A stretch of 64,000 bases of DNA from Pantoea sp. Cy-639. GTDB taxonomy: Bacteria; Pseudomonadota; Gammaproteobacteria; Pseudomonadales; Pseudomonadaceae. This document shows positions 53,887 through 62,700 of this stretch, piece by piece. The first letter of the stretch is position 1, and each line of letters starts with the position of its first letter. Position numbers and translations under genes: made by a program. Where the stretch lies: positions 1 through 64,000 of the forward strand of contig NZ_VWXI01000008.1 in assembly GCF_011752525.1 (NCBI RefSeq). The letters run 5' to 3'. Below the pieces are notes generated by a model, which saw only the letters and a program-made list of their open reading frames with translations, ran no database searches and was not told the origin of the DNA.

Positions 53887-54303
53887 TCATGCCTGATCCG
53901 GCACTACCGCGATCACATCGATCTCCATCAGCCATTCAGCCTGCGCCAGGCCGGCCACCACCAGCCCGGTGGAAATCGGAAACACCCCCTTCAGCCACTT
54001 GCCGACCTCCATGTACACCGGTTCGCGAAAGCGCGGGTCGGTGATGTAGGTGGTGGTCTTTACGATGTGCGACAGGTCCGAGCCGGCCTCTTCGAGCAGT
54101 TGCTTGACGTTCTTCATCGCCTGCTCGGCTTGTGCCCGGGGGTCGCCCAGACCTACCAGGCGCCCTTCGAAATCGGTGCCGACCTGGCCACGCACGTAGA
54201 TGGTGTTACCGGCTCTGACGGCCTGGCACAGGTCGTTGTCCAGGCTCTGGTTGGGGTAGGTGGCCTTGGTGTTGAACATGCGGATGCGGGTGTGGGTTGG
54301 CAT
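53887..54303 (-). CDS. RidA-family (YjgF/UK114) protein
   Basis: 138 aa with the RidA fold pattern (FNTKATYPNQSL, YVRGQVGTDFEG, AEQAMKNVKQLLEEAGSDLS, EIDVIAVVPDQA). The family hydrolyses reactive enamines or imines to keto acids and ammonia. Catalytic subgroup not certain: the usual Arg of strict RidA is not obvious. The ATG overlaps the stop of the upstream flavoprotein (TGATG), so it probably clears an unstable imine formed by that enzyme. Confidence 0.85.
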   Translation of the reverse strand: MPTHTRIRMFNTKATYPNQSLDNDLCQAVRAGNTIYVRGQVGTDFEGRLVGLGDPRAQAEQAMKNVKQLLEEAGSDLSHIVKTTTYITDPRFREPVYMEVGKWLKGVFPISTGLVVAGLAQAEWLMEIDVIAVVPDQA

Positions 54304-55619
54304 CAGTGAGCTCCGAGGGTGCTGATGGTGCTGATCGAGGTGGCCTGTTCGTCCGTCGCGCGTTGTTCGCGGTCGCGGTAGGCCAGGTAGGTACGCTGGG
54401 TGGCGATATGGCCGGCGACGTGCTTGGCGTCGTGCCATACCCCCCAGATGAACGACGAGCCGCGGCGCGACAGCCAGGGCAGGCCGAGGAAGTAGACCCC
54501 AGGCTCCCGGGACACGCCTCGCTGGTGCAGGGGCTTGCCGTTGGCATCGAAGGTGTCGACCTGCAGCCAGCTGAAGTCCACGCCATAGCCGGTGGCCCAG
54601 ATGATGCTGGTGACCCCGGCCTTGGCCAGGTCGAGCTCGCGCAGCGGGTTGCTCACGCAGTCCGGGTCGGGCAAGCGCTGGCGTGCCTCGGGCTCCTCCG
54701 GCAGGTCCAGACCGTTGCGCGCGACATAGGCATCGGCGGCGTCGAGCAGGGCCAGGTAGTTCTCGTCGCCACGGCGGATGTTCTCGGCCAGGTTGTCCTG
54801 GAAGCGCGCCACGCCGTTGTCGAACGACTGGGTCAGGCCGACCAGGGTCATGCCCTGGTGGGCGAGGGCGCGAAAGTCCACAGTGTGTCCGCCACGCGCA
54901 CCGGACACGGCGATGGTCACGTGCTCGCGACCGGGCTTGGCGATCTCGGCGTCCCACTCGCCGAGCACGCCCAGCCACCAGCAGAAGTCACGGTTGCGGT
55001 AGCTGCGCGGCGGACGGTCGTGGGCGCCGACCGACAGGTACACCTGGCGCCCGGCGCGCATCAGTTCCTCGGCGATCTGCACGCCCGAAGAGCCGGCGCC
55101 GACCACCAGCACTGCGCCGTCGGGCAGTTGCTGCGGGTTGAAGTAGGCGGCGGAGTGAATCTGCTGCAGGCGTGCGTCCTGTGGCGCGATGGCGGGGATG
55201 ACCGGCTTCTGGAACGGGCCGGTGGCGGCCACCACGCGGTTGGCGCGAATCACGCCCTGGTTGGTCTCGATGGTGAAGCCCGGGCGGTCGGCATTGCGCA
55301 CCACGCGCTTGACCTCGACACCGGTGCGTACCGGCAGGTTGTACTTGCGCACGTACTGTTCGAAGTAGTCCGCGACCTGCTCCTTGCCGGCGAAGGCATC
55401 GGCGTCGAGGTCGAATTCCAGCCCCGGGAAGCGGTCGTGCCAGACCGGGCCGTTGGCCACCAGCGAGTCCCAGCGGCCACTGCGCCAGGCCTCGGCGATA
55501 CGCTTGCGCTCCAGTACCAGGTGCGGCACGCCGAGCTTGCTCAGGTGTTCGCTCATGGCCACGCCGGCCTGGCCGGCGCCGACCACGAGGGTATCGATTT
55601 CGAGATTGTTCAGTGTCAT
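54303..55619 (-). CDS. NAD(P)/FAD-binding flavin monooxygenase-like protein
   Basis: 438 aa. FAD motif LVVGAGQAGVAMSEHL near residue 12, NADPH motif VLVVGAGSSGVQIAEELM near 170, ATG-type motif IIWATGYGVDFSWL near 350. It resembles YUCCA/CzcO-type monooxygenases that act on amines or small nucleophiles. Forms an operon with RidA and is divergent from the DUF1028/ArgE pair. Probably N-oxidises or oxidatively opens an amino-acid-derived substrate; inferred. Confidence 0.8.
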   Translation of the reverse strand: MTLNNLEIDTLVVGAGQAGVAMSEHLSKLGVPHLVLERKRIAEAWRSGRWDSLVANGPVWHDRFPGLEFDLDADAFAGKEQVADYFEQYVRKYNLPVRTGVEVKRVVRNADRPGFTIETNQGVIRANRVVAATGPFQKPVIPAIAPQDARLQQIHSAAYFNPQQLPDGAVLVVGAGSSGVQIAEELMRAGRQVYLSVGAHDRPPRSYRNRDFCWWLGVLGEWDAEIAKPGREHVTIAVSGARGGHTVDFRALAHQGMTLVGLTQSFDNGVARFQDNLAENIRRGDENYLALLDAADAYVARNGLDLPEEPEARQRLPDPDCVSNPLRELDLAKAGVTSIIWATGYGVDFSWLQVDTFDANGKPLHQRGVSREPGVYFLGLPWLSRRGSSFIWGVWHDAKHVAGHIATQRTYLAYRDREQRATDEQATSISTISTLGAH

Positions 55620-55787
55620 GTCCCAGCCCTTCTTCAGCGGCGTTCTTGTTCAGGTCGGTGTTGCCTGGGATCAGACTAGGGATGGGCCGGACATCGCGAA
55701 AATAGTATTTAGCTGGGGCTTGCCGATAAATTGGCGAAGGGGTGCGATGGATGGGAGCGGGCAGTGTGGCAGCCTGTTGGTGCCTTA

Positions 55788-55856
55788 GGCTCTGTAGGCA
55801 AGGCATGGTCATCCAGCGTTGTGGGAGCGGCGCACCGCCGTTGCCACGACAGAGCC
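55788..55856. mobile_element. 69-bp MITE-like element with TA flanks
   Basis: GGCTCTGT (55788-55795) and ACAGAGCC (55849-55856) are inverted ends flanked by TA on both sides (55786-55787, 55857-55858). The end pattern GG-N-TCTGT is shared with the IS5 element and the first MITE. The inside holds half a REP core (GTGGGAGCGGCGC). The short ends make this less certain. Confidence 0.45.
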
Positions 55857-55949
55857 TAGTTTTTTCCTGGCCAGTGCCGAGGAAAATGTTGGTTTCGCCG
55901 CTACTGGGGCACACCGAGAATGCCGGTAAACCCACACAGGAGCTGCACC

Positions 55950-56627
55950 ATGACCTTCTCCATCATCGGCCGCTGCCAGGAAACCGGCCAGCTGGGCATC
56001 GCCATCAGTTCATCGAGCATCGCCGTCGGTGCCCGTTGCCCGTGGGTACGGGCCGGGGTAGGCGCCGTGGCCACCCAGAACATCACCTTGCCGGCCCTGG
56101 GGCCGCAGGTCCTCGATGCCCTCGAGCAGGGCCAGATGCCCCCGGCCGCTGCATTGGACCGGGTCCTCAGTGCCAATGGCTGGAGCGAGTACCGCCAGCT
56201 CACGGTGATCGACAGCCACGGCCAGGTGGCGTTTTTCACCGGCAAGCAGGCATTGGGCGTGCACCACGCCGTGGCTGGCGAGCAGTGCGTGGCGGCAGGC
56301 AACCTGTTGACCGCGCCAGCGGTGATCGACGCCATGGTCGCAGCCTTCGAGCAGAGCGCAGGCCATCTCGCCGACCGCCTGCTGGCGGCCATGCAGGCGG
56401 CGCTGGCCGCCGGCGGTGAAGCGGGGCCGGTGCACTCGGCGGCGTTGAAGATCGCCGGCGAACTCACCTGGCCCCTGGTGGACCTGCGGGTGGATTGGGC
56501 CGAGCACGACCCGATCGGCCAGCTCGACGGGTTGTGGCAGGCCTATCGGCCGCAGATGCAGGACTACGTGACCCGCGCGCTCGACCCGACTGCCGCGCCC
56601 AGCTATGGGGTGCCGGGCGATGAATGA
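55950..56627 (+). CDS. DUF1028 (Ntn-hydrolase-like) protein
   Basis: 225 aa with the DUF1028 start (MTFSIIGRCQETGQLGIAIS) and RCPWVRAGVGAVATQ, where a conserved Asn or Thr stands next to a possible nucleophile. The fold is predicted to be proteasome/Ntn-hydrolase-like. Such genes often sit beside RidA and M20 peptidases in amino-acid-derivative pathways. It overlaps the ArgE-like gene by 8 bp. Confidence 0.8.
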   Translation: MTFSIIGRCQETGQLGIAISSSSIAVGARCPWVRAGVGAVATQNITLPALGPQVLDALEQGQMPPAAALDRVLSANGWSEYRQLTVIDSHGQVAFFTGKQALGVHHAVAGEQCVAAGNLLTAPAVIDAMVAAFEQSAGHLADRLLAAMQAALAAGGEAGPVHSAALKIAGELTWPLVDLRVDWAEHDPIGQLDGLWQAYRPQMQDYVTRALDPTAAPSYGVPGDE

Positions 56628-57780
56628 GCGCTCCAGCCGTGCGCTGCTGGCGCGGCTGGTGGGGTTCGCCACCGTCAGCCGGGATTCCAACCTTGAACTG
56701 ATCACATTCATTCGCGACTACCTCGCCGGCCAAGGTGTCGAGAGCGAACTGTTTCTCAACGACGAAGGCACCAAGGCCAACCTGTTCGCCACTATCGGCC
56801 CGGATGATCGCGGCGGTGTGGTGCTGTCCGGGCATACCGACGTGGTGCCGGTGGATGGCCAGGCATGGACGGTCGCGCCGTTCTGCCTCAGCGAGCGTGA
56901 TGGGCGCTTGTATGGCCGGGGCACCGCCGACATGAAAGGCTTCATCGCTTCGGTGCTGGCGGCGGTGCCGGTGTTTCTTGCCCAGCCGCTGCGCCTGCCG
57001 GTGCACCTGGCGTTCTCCTACGACGAAGAAGTCGGTTGCCTGGGCGTGCGCTCGATGCTTGCAGCGCTGGCCCAGCGACCGCACAAGCCGCGACTGTGCC
57101 TGATCGGCGAGCCGACCGAGCTCAAGCCGGTGCTGGGCCACAAGGGCAAACTGGCGATGCGCTGCCAGGTGCACGGCGCAGCCTGCCATTCGGCGTATGC
57201 GCCCTATGGGGTGAACGCCATCGAGTATGCGGCACGGCTGATCGGCAAGCTGGGCGAGCTAGGCGACGAACTGGCGCGACCGGAGCACCACGATCGACGT
57301 TTCGATCCGCCGTTCTCCACGGTACAGACCGGGGTGATTCAGGGAGGGCGGGCGCTGAACATCGTGCCGGAGGCGTGCACGTTCGATTTCGAGGTGCGCG
57401 CCTTGCCGGGCTTCGAGGCCCAGGCGGTGGCCGACCGCTTGCAGGCCTACGCAGAGACCGAGTTGCTGCCGCGCATGCGGAGCGTCAGCGCCGCCAGCGC
57501 CATTCGCCTGCAGCCGTTGAGCGCCTACCCGGGGCTGGCCACGCCGGCCGATAGCGAGGCGGCGCGACTGGTGGCCCTGCTCAGTGGTTCGAGCGAGTTC
57601 GGCACGGTGGCCTTCGGCACCGAAGGTGGCTTGTTCGACCAGGCTGGAATTCCGACCGTGGTATGCGGGCCGGGGAGCATGGAGCAGGGGCACAGGCCGG
57701 ACGAGTTCGTCAGCCTCGAGCAGCTGCAAGGGTGCGATGCGCTGCTGCTGCGCCTGGCCCAGTACCTGCGCCAGGGCTGA
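56620..57780 (+). CDS. ArgE/DapE-family (M20) deacetylase
   Basis: 386-aa metallohydrolase of the acetylornithine deacetylase type: SGHTDVVPVDG, YGRGTADMKGF, FSYDEEVGCLG and GEPTELKPVLGHKG provide the two-metal site and the catalytic Glu. It removes an acyl group from an N-acyl amino acid. Start at the ATG inside the end of the DUF1028 gene. In this setting it is more likely catabolic than part of arginine synthesis. Confidence 0.85.
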   Translation: MNERSSRALLARLVGFATVSRDSNLELITFIRDYLAGQGVESELFLNDEGTKANLFATIGPDDRGGVVLSGHTDVVPVDGQAWTVAPFCLSERDGRLYGRGTADMKGFIASVLAAVPVFLAQPLRLPVHLAFSYDEEVGCLGVRSMLAALAQRPHKPRLCLIGEPTELKPVLGHKGKLAMRCQVHGAACHSAYAPYGVNAIEYAARLIGKLGELGDELARPEHHDRRFDPPFSTVQTGVIQGGRALNIVPEACTFDFEVRALPGFEAQAVADRLQAYAETELLPRMRSVSAASAIRLQPLSAYPGLATPADSEAARLVALLSGSSEFGTVAFGTEGGLFDQAGIPTVVCGPGSMEQGHRPDEFVSLEQLQGCDALLLRLAQYLRQG

Positions 57781-57792
57781 GGTCGAGCAGCT

Positions 57793-57821
57793 CCGCTCCC
57801 ACGCCATCGTCGTGGGAGCGG
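57793..57821. repeat. short REP hairpin between convergent genes
   Basis: CCGCTCCCACG and CGTGGGAGCGG pair perfectly over 11 bp with a 7-nt loop, between the ArgE-like gene and the convergent permease. Confidence 0.75.
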
Positions 57822-57828
57822 GCCTGGG

Positions 57829-59220
57829 TTACAACGGTTCAGGCTTGAACAACGGCTTCTTCATCACGCCTTTGATCCAGGCGATGGCAATCAGCGAAAC
57901 CACCACCAGCACCACGCCCGCCGTGCCAAAGATCTTCAGGCTCATCTCCGGGCTGGGCGAGGCGTTCCAGATCGCATAGAGCATCCCGCCTATCCCGAAC
58001 AGTTGCGGCAGCGGGTAGAACGGCGTGCGAAACGGCCGCGTCAGGTGTGGATAGCGCAGGCGCAGGGCGATCACGTCCAGGTGCACGATGATGTAGGCCA
58101 GCAGCCAGGCCAGGGCCGCGGAGAGCAGCAGCAGGTTGATCGCCGCCGCGTCCTGGCCCATCAGCACGATCGGCAGGCCGGTGATGGCGGCGACGAACAG
58201 CACCGCCACCCAGGGGGTGCGCGCCTGTGGGCTGAGCTTCTTGAACTGCGGGAACGCCTGGCCATTGCAGGCCATGCCGTAGAGCATGCGCGGGATGGCC
58301 GCCAACGAGGTGTTGAGGGTGCTGCAGGTGGCGGTGACCGCGGCGATCACCAGGAATACCTCGCCGGTCTTGCCGAACACCGTGGTGGCGAACAGGTAAT
58401 GGGGCAGGGCATCGCTGCCCAGTGCCTCGCGCGGCACCAGGAACAGCGCACCGAGGCCATACAGGCCAATGGTGGCGAAGATCACGGTAAGGCCGATGAT
58501 CATCGCGCGCGGGATGTTGCGCTCGGGCTTGCGTGTTTCCTCCACCAGCGAGCAGACGAACTCGGCGCCGACGAAGCCCCACACGGCCATGGCGGTCAGG
58601 GCCAGCACGCCGGCACCCATGGGGTTCCAGTCGCCTTGCAGCAAGGTCGCGGTGGCACCTTCGGCATGCCCTTCGCTGATCGCGGCGATACCGAGGATCA
58701 GCAGCACGATGACCATGACCACGGCCATGGCGCTCTGTAGCTTGGCGAAGATGTCGATGCCCATGAGGTTGAGCAAGGTGAACAGGGCGAGCACGCCGAA
58801 GGCCACCGAATAGGGCGGGAACACGCCGGGGTAGACCTTGCCGACGATCAGGTCGAGCAGCAGCAGCTCGGCCGAGAGGGCGAACATTGCCACCACGACA
58901 TAGCCGGAGAAGGTCGCCAGGATCGCCGGGAAGTGTCCCAGCGCCACTTCGGTGTAGCTCGACAGGCTGCCGGCCCGTGGCACCAGCAGGGCCAGTTCGG
59001 AAAACGAGAAGGCATAGCTCAGGGCCAGCAGGTAGGCCAGCCCCAATGGCACGATGAAGCCCAGGCCGGCGGTGCCGACCCCCTGCAGCATCATCACCAT
59101 CACTCCTTGCGATACCACCAGGCCGATGGCCACGGCCAGCAACGACCCCAGCCCCAGGACCCGGCGAAAGCCGGCTTGATCGTGCTGCACGCTGGCAGGC
59201 ACGGACGCAGTTGCACTCAT
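57829..59220 (-). CDS. APC-family amino acid permease
   Basis: 463-aa inner-membrane transporter with 12 predicted helices, GLGSLLAVAIGLVVSQGVMV in TM1 and SLVEETRKPERNIPRAMIIG after TM6. It probably imports the amino-acid-like substrate of the neighbouring RidA/flavoprotein/DUF1028/ArgE genes. The 59221-59441 gap upstream holds its promoter region and nothing else identifiable. Confidence 0.85.
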   Translation of the reverse strand: MSATASVPASVQHDQAGFRRVLGLGSLLAVAIGLVVSQGVMVMMLQGVGTAGLGFIVPLGLAYLLALSYAFSFSELALLVPRAGSLSSYTEVALGHFPAILATFSGYVVVAMFALSAELLLLDLIVGKVYPGVFPPYSVAFGVLALFTLLNLMGIDIFAKLQSAMAVVMVIVLLILGIAAISEGHAEGATATLLQGDWNPMGAGVLALTAMAVWGFVGAEFVCSLVEETRKPERNIPRAMIIGLTVIFATIGLYGLGALFLVPREALGSDALPHYLFATTVFGKTGEVFLVIAAVTATCSTLNTSLAAIPRMLYGMACNGQAFPQFKKLSPQARTPWVAVLFVAAITGLPIVLMGQDAAAINLLLLSAALAWLLAYIIVHLDVIALRLRYPHLTRPFRTPFYPLPQLFGIGGMLYAIWNASPSPEMSLKIFGTAGVVLVVVSLIAIAWIKGVMKKPLFKPEPL

Positions 59221-59441
59221 GACAGTTCCCCGCTCTTTGTTGTTGTAGTTGCGCCAGATACTGGGGCAGGGGGTGGGACGGGGAAATTATTAAAAATGTG
59301 GTCGATGGGGAGGAAAAAACTGTGTGTCGCGAAAGGGCTGCGCAGCCGCCGCGGAATCGACGCTGGATGATCGATAGCCGGGGCCGCTTTGCCGCCCTTT
59401 CGCGGCACAAGGCCGCCGCTGCAGGGTGAAGCGGTCTTGCG

Positions 59442-60035
59442 CTATGCCTGCAACCCTTCCAGCAAGCAGCGCAGCGCGGCCTTGACCCGTTCGGCAGCCG
59501 CCTGCGGATCGTCCTGGGCGATCACCCACATGCCGCTGTCACCCATTGCGCCATTGATCAGGTGAGCCATGGCCAGCGCATCGAACGCGCGCAGGCGCCC
59601 GGCCTCTTGCAGTTCCACCAGCCCCTGGACCATGGGCCCGATATAGCTGGCTTCCTCCAGTTCGCGCAGGCGCGGGCCAAGTACCGCAGGCGCATCCTGG
59701 AGCAGGATGCGCCGCAGGGCGGGGTCGTGGAGCAGGTCGTAGTAGTACAGGCAAGTGTCGATGTAGCCCTCCAGCGGGTCATCGTGGGTGGCGTAGCGCA
59801 CATCCAGCGCCTGGTTGATCTCATCCAGCAAGTGCTGCACCACGGCGGCGAACAGCCCGGCCTTGCCGCCGAAATGATGGTGCAGGGCGCCACGGGTAAG
59901 GTCGGCCTGGGCGCACAGTTCATCCATCACCACGGCGTTGAAGCCCTGCTCGGCGAACTGGCGGCGAGCCACGGCGATCAGCCGTTCGGTGGTTTGCGCG
60001 CTCATGGCGGCGCGGCTGCGGCGGGGGGCGGGCAT
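59442..60035 (-). CDS. TetR-family repressor of the divergent MATE exporter
   Basis: 197 aa with a TetR helix-turn-helix (VMDELCAQADLTRGALHHHFGGKAGLFAAV) and a helical C-terminal ligand domain. Divergent from the MATE gene, with two identical-type palindromes in the shared gap, so it very likely represses the exporter and itself. Confidence 0.85.
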   Translation of the reverse strand: MPAPRRSRAAMSAQTTERLIAVARRQFAEQGFNAVVMDELCAQADLTRGALHHHFGGKAGLFAAVVQHLLDEINQALDVRYATHDDPLEGYIDTCLYYYDLLHDPALRRILLQDAPAVLGPRLRELEEASYIGPMVQGLVELQEAGRLRAFDALAMAHLINGAMGDSGMWVIAQDDPQAAAERVKAALRCLLEGLQA

Positions 60036-60072
60036 GGTGGACTCCGGTCGAAAAACGAGTGCTGCAAATTAG

Positions 60073-60087
60073 CATACGTTGCGTATG
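60073..60087. promoter_or_regulatory. TetR operator 1 (tetR-MATE gap)
   Basis: CATACG-TTG-CGTATG, a perfect 6-bp dyad. The centre is 32 bp from operator 2, about three helical turns. Confidence 0.8.
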
Positions 60088-60104
60088 TCAGAAAATGACA
60101 TTAG

Positions 60105-60119
60105 CATACGCTGCGTATG
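60105..60119. promoter_or_regulatory. TetR operator 2 (tetR-MATE gap)
   Basis: CATACG-CTG-CGTATG, same half-sites as operator 1, with surrounding TTAGCATACG also shared. Lies 20 bp before the MATE start codon. Confidence 0.8.
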
Positions 60120-60138
60120 TGAATTTGAGGTGACCACC

Positions 60139-61515
60139 GTGACTGCTCTCGTGAAACGCAACCGCCTGACCTGGCTGGCCGAACTGCCAGGCTTGTTGCG
60201 CCTGGCCTTGCCGCTGGTGCTGGGGTTGTCCGCGGCCGAGCTGATCAGCCTGACCGACACCGTGTTGCTGGCATCGCTGGGTACCGTGGTACTGGCCTGT
60301 GTCGCCCTCACCAGCAGCGCCGGGCTGATCTTCCACGCAGGGCTGTACGGCATGCTCGCGACCCTGAGCGTGCGCGTGGGGCATGCCTTCGGTGCCGATG
60401 ATCCCGGCGCGGTGGCGCGCACCCTGCGCGCCGGGCTTGGCTATGGGTTGCTGATCGGCGTGCTGGGCTGCCTGGCGATGCTGGCCAGTCTGCCCGTGTT
60501 GCAGTGGCTGGGCGTGCCGCTGCCGGACGTGGCGCTGCTGACCCCGTACTGGCAAGCCATGGCGGTGTTCCTGATCCCGTACTGCCTGGCGGTGGTGTTC
60601 AAGGATGTCCTTGAAGCCATCGGTCGGCCGTGGGTCGGCGTGCTGCTGGTGATGAGCGCCGTGCTGTTCAACATTCCGCTCAGCTACGGCCTGATCCATG
60701 GCCACTTCGGCCTGCCTGCCCTGGGGCTGATGGGCGCGGGGATCGCCGGGGTGCTCGCCGAGTCGTTGGCGGTGCTGCTGGCCCTGGCCTACTGGCGCCT
60801 GGCGCCGTCGCTGGCGCGCTATCGACAGGCACCTCAGGGCGCGCGCCTGGGGTGGGGGACACTGTTGAACGAGGGCTGGCCGCTGGGGTTGGGCTACCTG
60901 GCCGAGGCCGGCGCGGTGGTGATCGCCGCCTGGATGCTCGGCTGGCTGGGCAACGCCGCGCTGGCGGCCAACCAGGTGGTGCAGTCGGTCGGTGCCTTGT
61001 TGTACATGCTGCCGCTGGGCATGGCCGCGGCGGTGAGCATCCGCATCAGCCAGGCCCAGGGGCGCGGCGAGACGGCGCGGATCCGTGCCATCGGCACGGC
61101 CACTTTCGTCAGCGTCAGTGCCTGGATGCTGGTGGCCACGGTGCTGCTGGCGCTGTTCGGTCGGGATATCGCCGAGGCCATGAGCGATGACCCGCAGGTG
61201 ATCGCCATCGCCGTGCCGATGTTCGTGGTGGTCGCGGCGATGCAGGTGGCCGACGGCCTGCAGTCCACGGCGCTGGGTGCCCTGCGCGGGCTGCAGGACT
61301 ACCGCTGGCCGGTGGGGGTGACGATGGTCAGCTATTGGTTGCTGGCGTTGCCACTGAGCTACTGGCTGGCGTTTCACTCGACGCTGGGCGCGGTGGGGGT
61401 GTGGGTCGGCTTTGCCAGCGGTCTGACGGTGGCGGCGCTGTTGCTGCCGTGGCGGTTCTACCGGTTGCAGGGGACGGTAGATGTGACGGCGCAAGGCTGC
61501 GCGACTGCCCGCTGA
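60139..61515 (+). CDS. MATE-family multidrug exporter
   Basis: 458-aa transporter with 12 membrane helices in two six-helix halves typical of MATE (NorM branch; SLTDTVLLASLGTVVLA in the first, NQVVQSVGALLYMLPLGMA in the second). I chose the GTG at 60139 with GAGG upstream; earlier starts would place the operators inside the gene. Probably exports cationic drugs or dyes in exchange for protons or sodium, when the TetR repressor is released by a ligand. Confidence 0.85.
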   Translation: MTALVKRNRLTWLAELPGLLRLALPLVLGLSAAELISLTDTVLLASLGTVVLACVALTSSAGLIFHAGLYGMLATLSVRVGHAFGADDPGAVARTLRAGLGYGLLIGVLGCLAMLASLPVLQWLGVPLPDVALLTPYWQAMAVFLIPYCLAVVFKDVLEAIGRPWVGVLLVMSAVLFNIPLSYGLIHGHFGLPALGLMGAGIAGVLAESLAVLLALAYWRLAPSLARYRQAPQGARLGWGTLLNEGWPLGLGYLAEAGAVVIAAWMLGWLGNAALAANQVVQSVGALLYMLPLGMAAAVSIRISQAQGRGETARIRAIGTATFVSVSAWMLVATVLLALFGRDIAEAMSDDPQVIAIAVPMFVVVAAMQVADGLQSTALGALRGLQDYRWPVGVTMVSYWLLALPLSYWLAFHSTLGAVGVWVGFASGLTVAALLLPWRFYRLQGTVDVTAQGCATAR

Positions 61516-61554
61516 GTTCGCTGGCCTTGTTGCGCAGTGCCAGTGGCCCGGTCC

Positions 61555-61884
61555 TCAGGCGCGGTAGAACACTGCCAGCCATACCGTGGCCACACCGGCC
61601 TCGGTCCATTCGACGCGATGCCGGCAGTGGGGCGGCAGGTGCAGGTGGTCTCCGGCCTGCAGCACCCGGGCTTGCGCCTCATCCGCCAGTCGCACTCCGG
61701 CGCTGCCGCTGAGCACAACCACCCATTCCCCTTCGTCCTGGTCGTACCAGTAGCCTGGCGGGCTGGCCTGGCCACTGGAGACGATGCGCTCGATGCGCAG
61801 GCCTGGCCGGCGCAGCAGGTCGTCGAAGCGTTCTTCAGCCTGCGGATCGAGGGCGGGCAGGGCGCTGAACAGGTTGTCGGGCAT
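61555..61884 (-). CDS. small cupin-domain protein
   Basis: 109-aa single cupin: YDQDEGEWVVVLSGSAGVRL (motif 1 with Glu) and LQAGDHLHLPPHCRHRVEWT (motif 2 with His residues), so a metal-binding beta-barrel. Small cupins of this kind are often isomerases, dioxygenase relatives or sensors; function not assignable. Confidence 0.8.
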   Translation of the reverse strand: MPDNLFSALPALDPQAEERFDDLLRRPGLRIERIVSSGQASPPGYWYDQDEGEWVVVLSGSAGVRLADEAQARVLQAGDHLHLPPHCRHRVEWTEAGVATVWLAVFYRA

Positions 61885-61989
61885 GGCGGTCGCTCGTGCG
61901 GTTGGTGGGCGCCAGTGAGTGTAGCGCTGCGCTGGGTCGGGCAGTCGCGAATGGCCCGAGGGCGTCCATGCCACTGTGGGACCGTGCAG

Positions 61990-62601
61990 CTAGCGCCCCA
62001 AGGGCAGTGCGACGCCGATCAGGGCGAACAGGCCGCCGCAGCAACGGTTGAAGCCGCGTCCACCCTTGGCCAGCCACGGCCGGATACGGAACGCCAGGCG
62101 TGCCAGCAGGTACTCCACCAGGCATTCGACACTGGCGAAGGTCGCCGCCATCACCACGAACTGCAGCAGCAGGCCACGCTGCGGGTCGATGAACTGCGGC
62201 AGGAACGCGCCGTAGAACAACAACACCTTGGGATTGGCCACGGCCGACAGGCAGCCCTGGCGGAACAGCCCGGCATTGCTCAACCGGGCGTTGCCCGAGG
62301 GCTGCTCCAACTGCAGCGCCGGGGTACGCCACAACTGGATCCCCAGCCACAGCAGATAGGCGCCGCCCACCCACTTGAGCACGCTCAGCAGCGAGGCCGA
62401 AGCCTGCAGCAGGGCGCTCAGGCCGAACATGGTCAGGGCGATCAGGGCGCTGAAGCCGAACACGCCGCCGAGGATGGTGAACAGCGTGCGCCGGGCGCCG
62501 TACAGCGCACCGTGGGTGAGGGCCAGCAGGCTGTTCGGACCAGGGGTCAGCGACAGACCGATGCTGGCCAGCAGATAGATGAGCCAGGTGTCGAGGGCCA
62601 T
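61990..62601 (-). CDS. LysE/RhtB-family amino acid exporter
   Basis: 203 aa with six membrane helices and the family start LIYLLASIGLSLTPGPNSLLAL (PGPN motif), GALYGARRTLFTILGG and NPKVLLFYGAFLPQF. Exports an amino acid or a homoserine-lactone-like compound. Divergent from the GlxA-type regulator at 62701, which may control it. Confidence 0.9.
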   Translation of the reverse strand: MALDTWLIYLLASIGLSLTPGPNSLLALTHGALYGARRTLFTILGGVFGFSALIALTMFGLSALLQASASLLSVLKWVGGAYLLWLGIQLWRTPALQLEQPSGNARLSNAGLFRQGCLSAVANPKVLLFYGAFLPQFIDPQRGLLLQFVVMAATFASVECLVEYLLARLAFRIRPWLAKGGRGFNRCCGGLFALIGVALPLGR

Positions 62602-62700
62602 GGGGCACGCCTTGTTGAAAATCCGGGCGCCAGTGTAAGGCAGGGGTGGGCGAGGGAAGGGTATGATCTGGACATTCGATCGTGATATCTGGACATCGCC

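Noticed and set aside
56620..57780. Arginine-biosynthetic argE
   Set aside because: Context with DUF1028, RidA, flavoprotein and permease points to catabolism of an acylated amino acid; pseudomonads also make ornithine by the ArgJ route.
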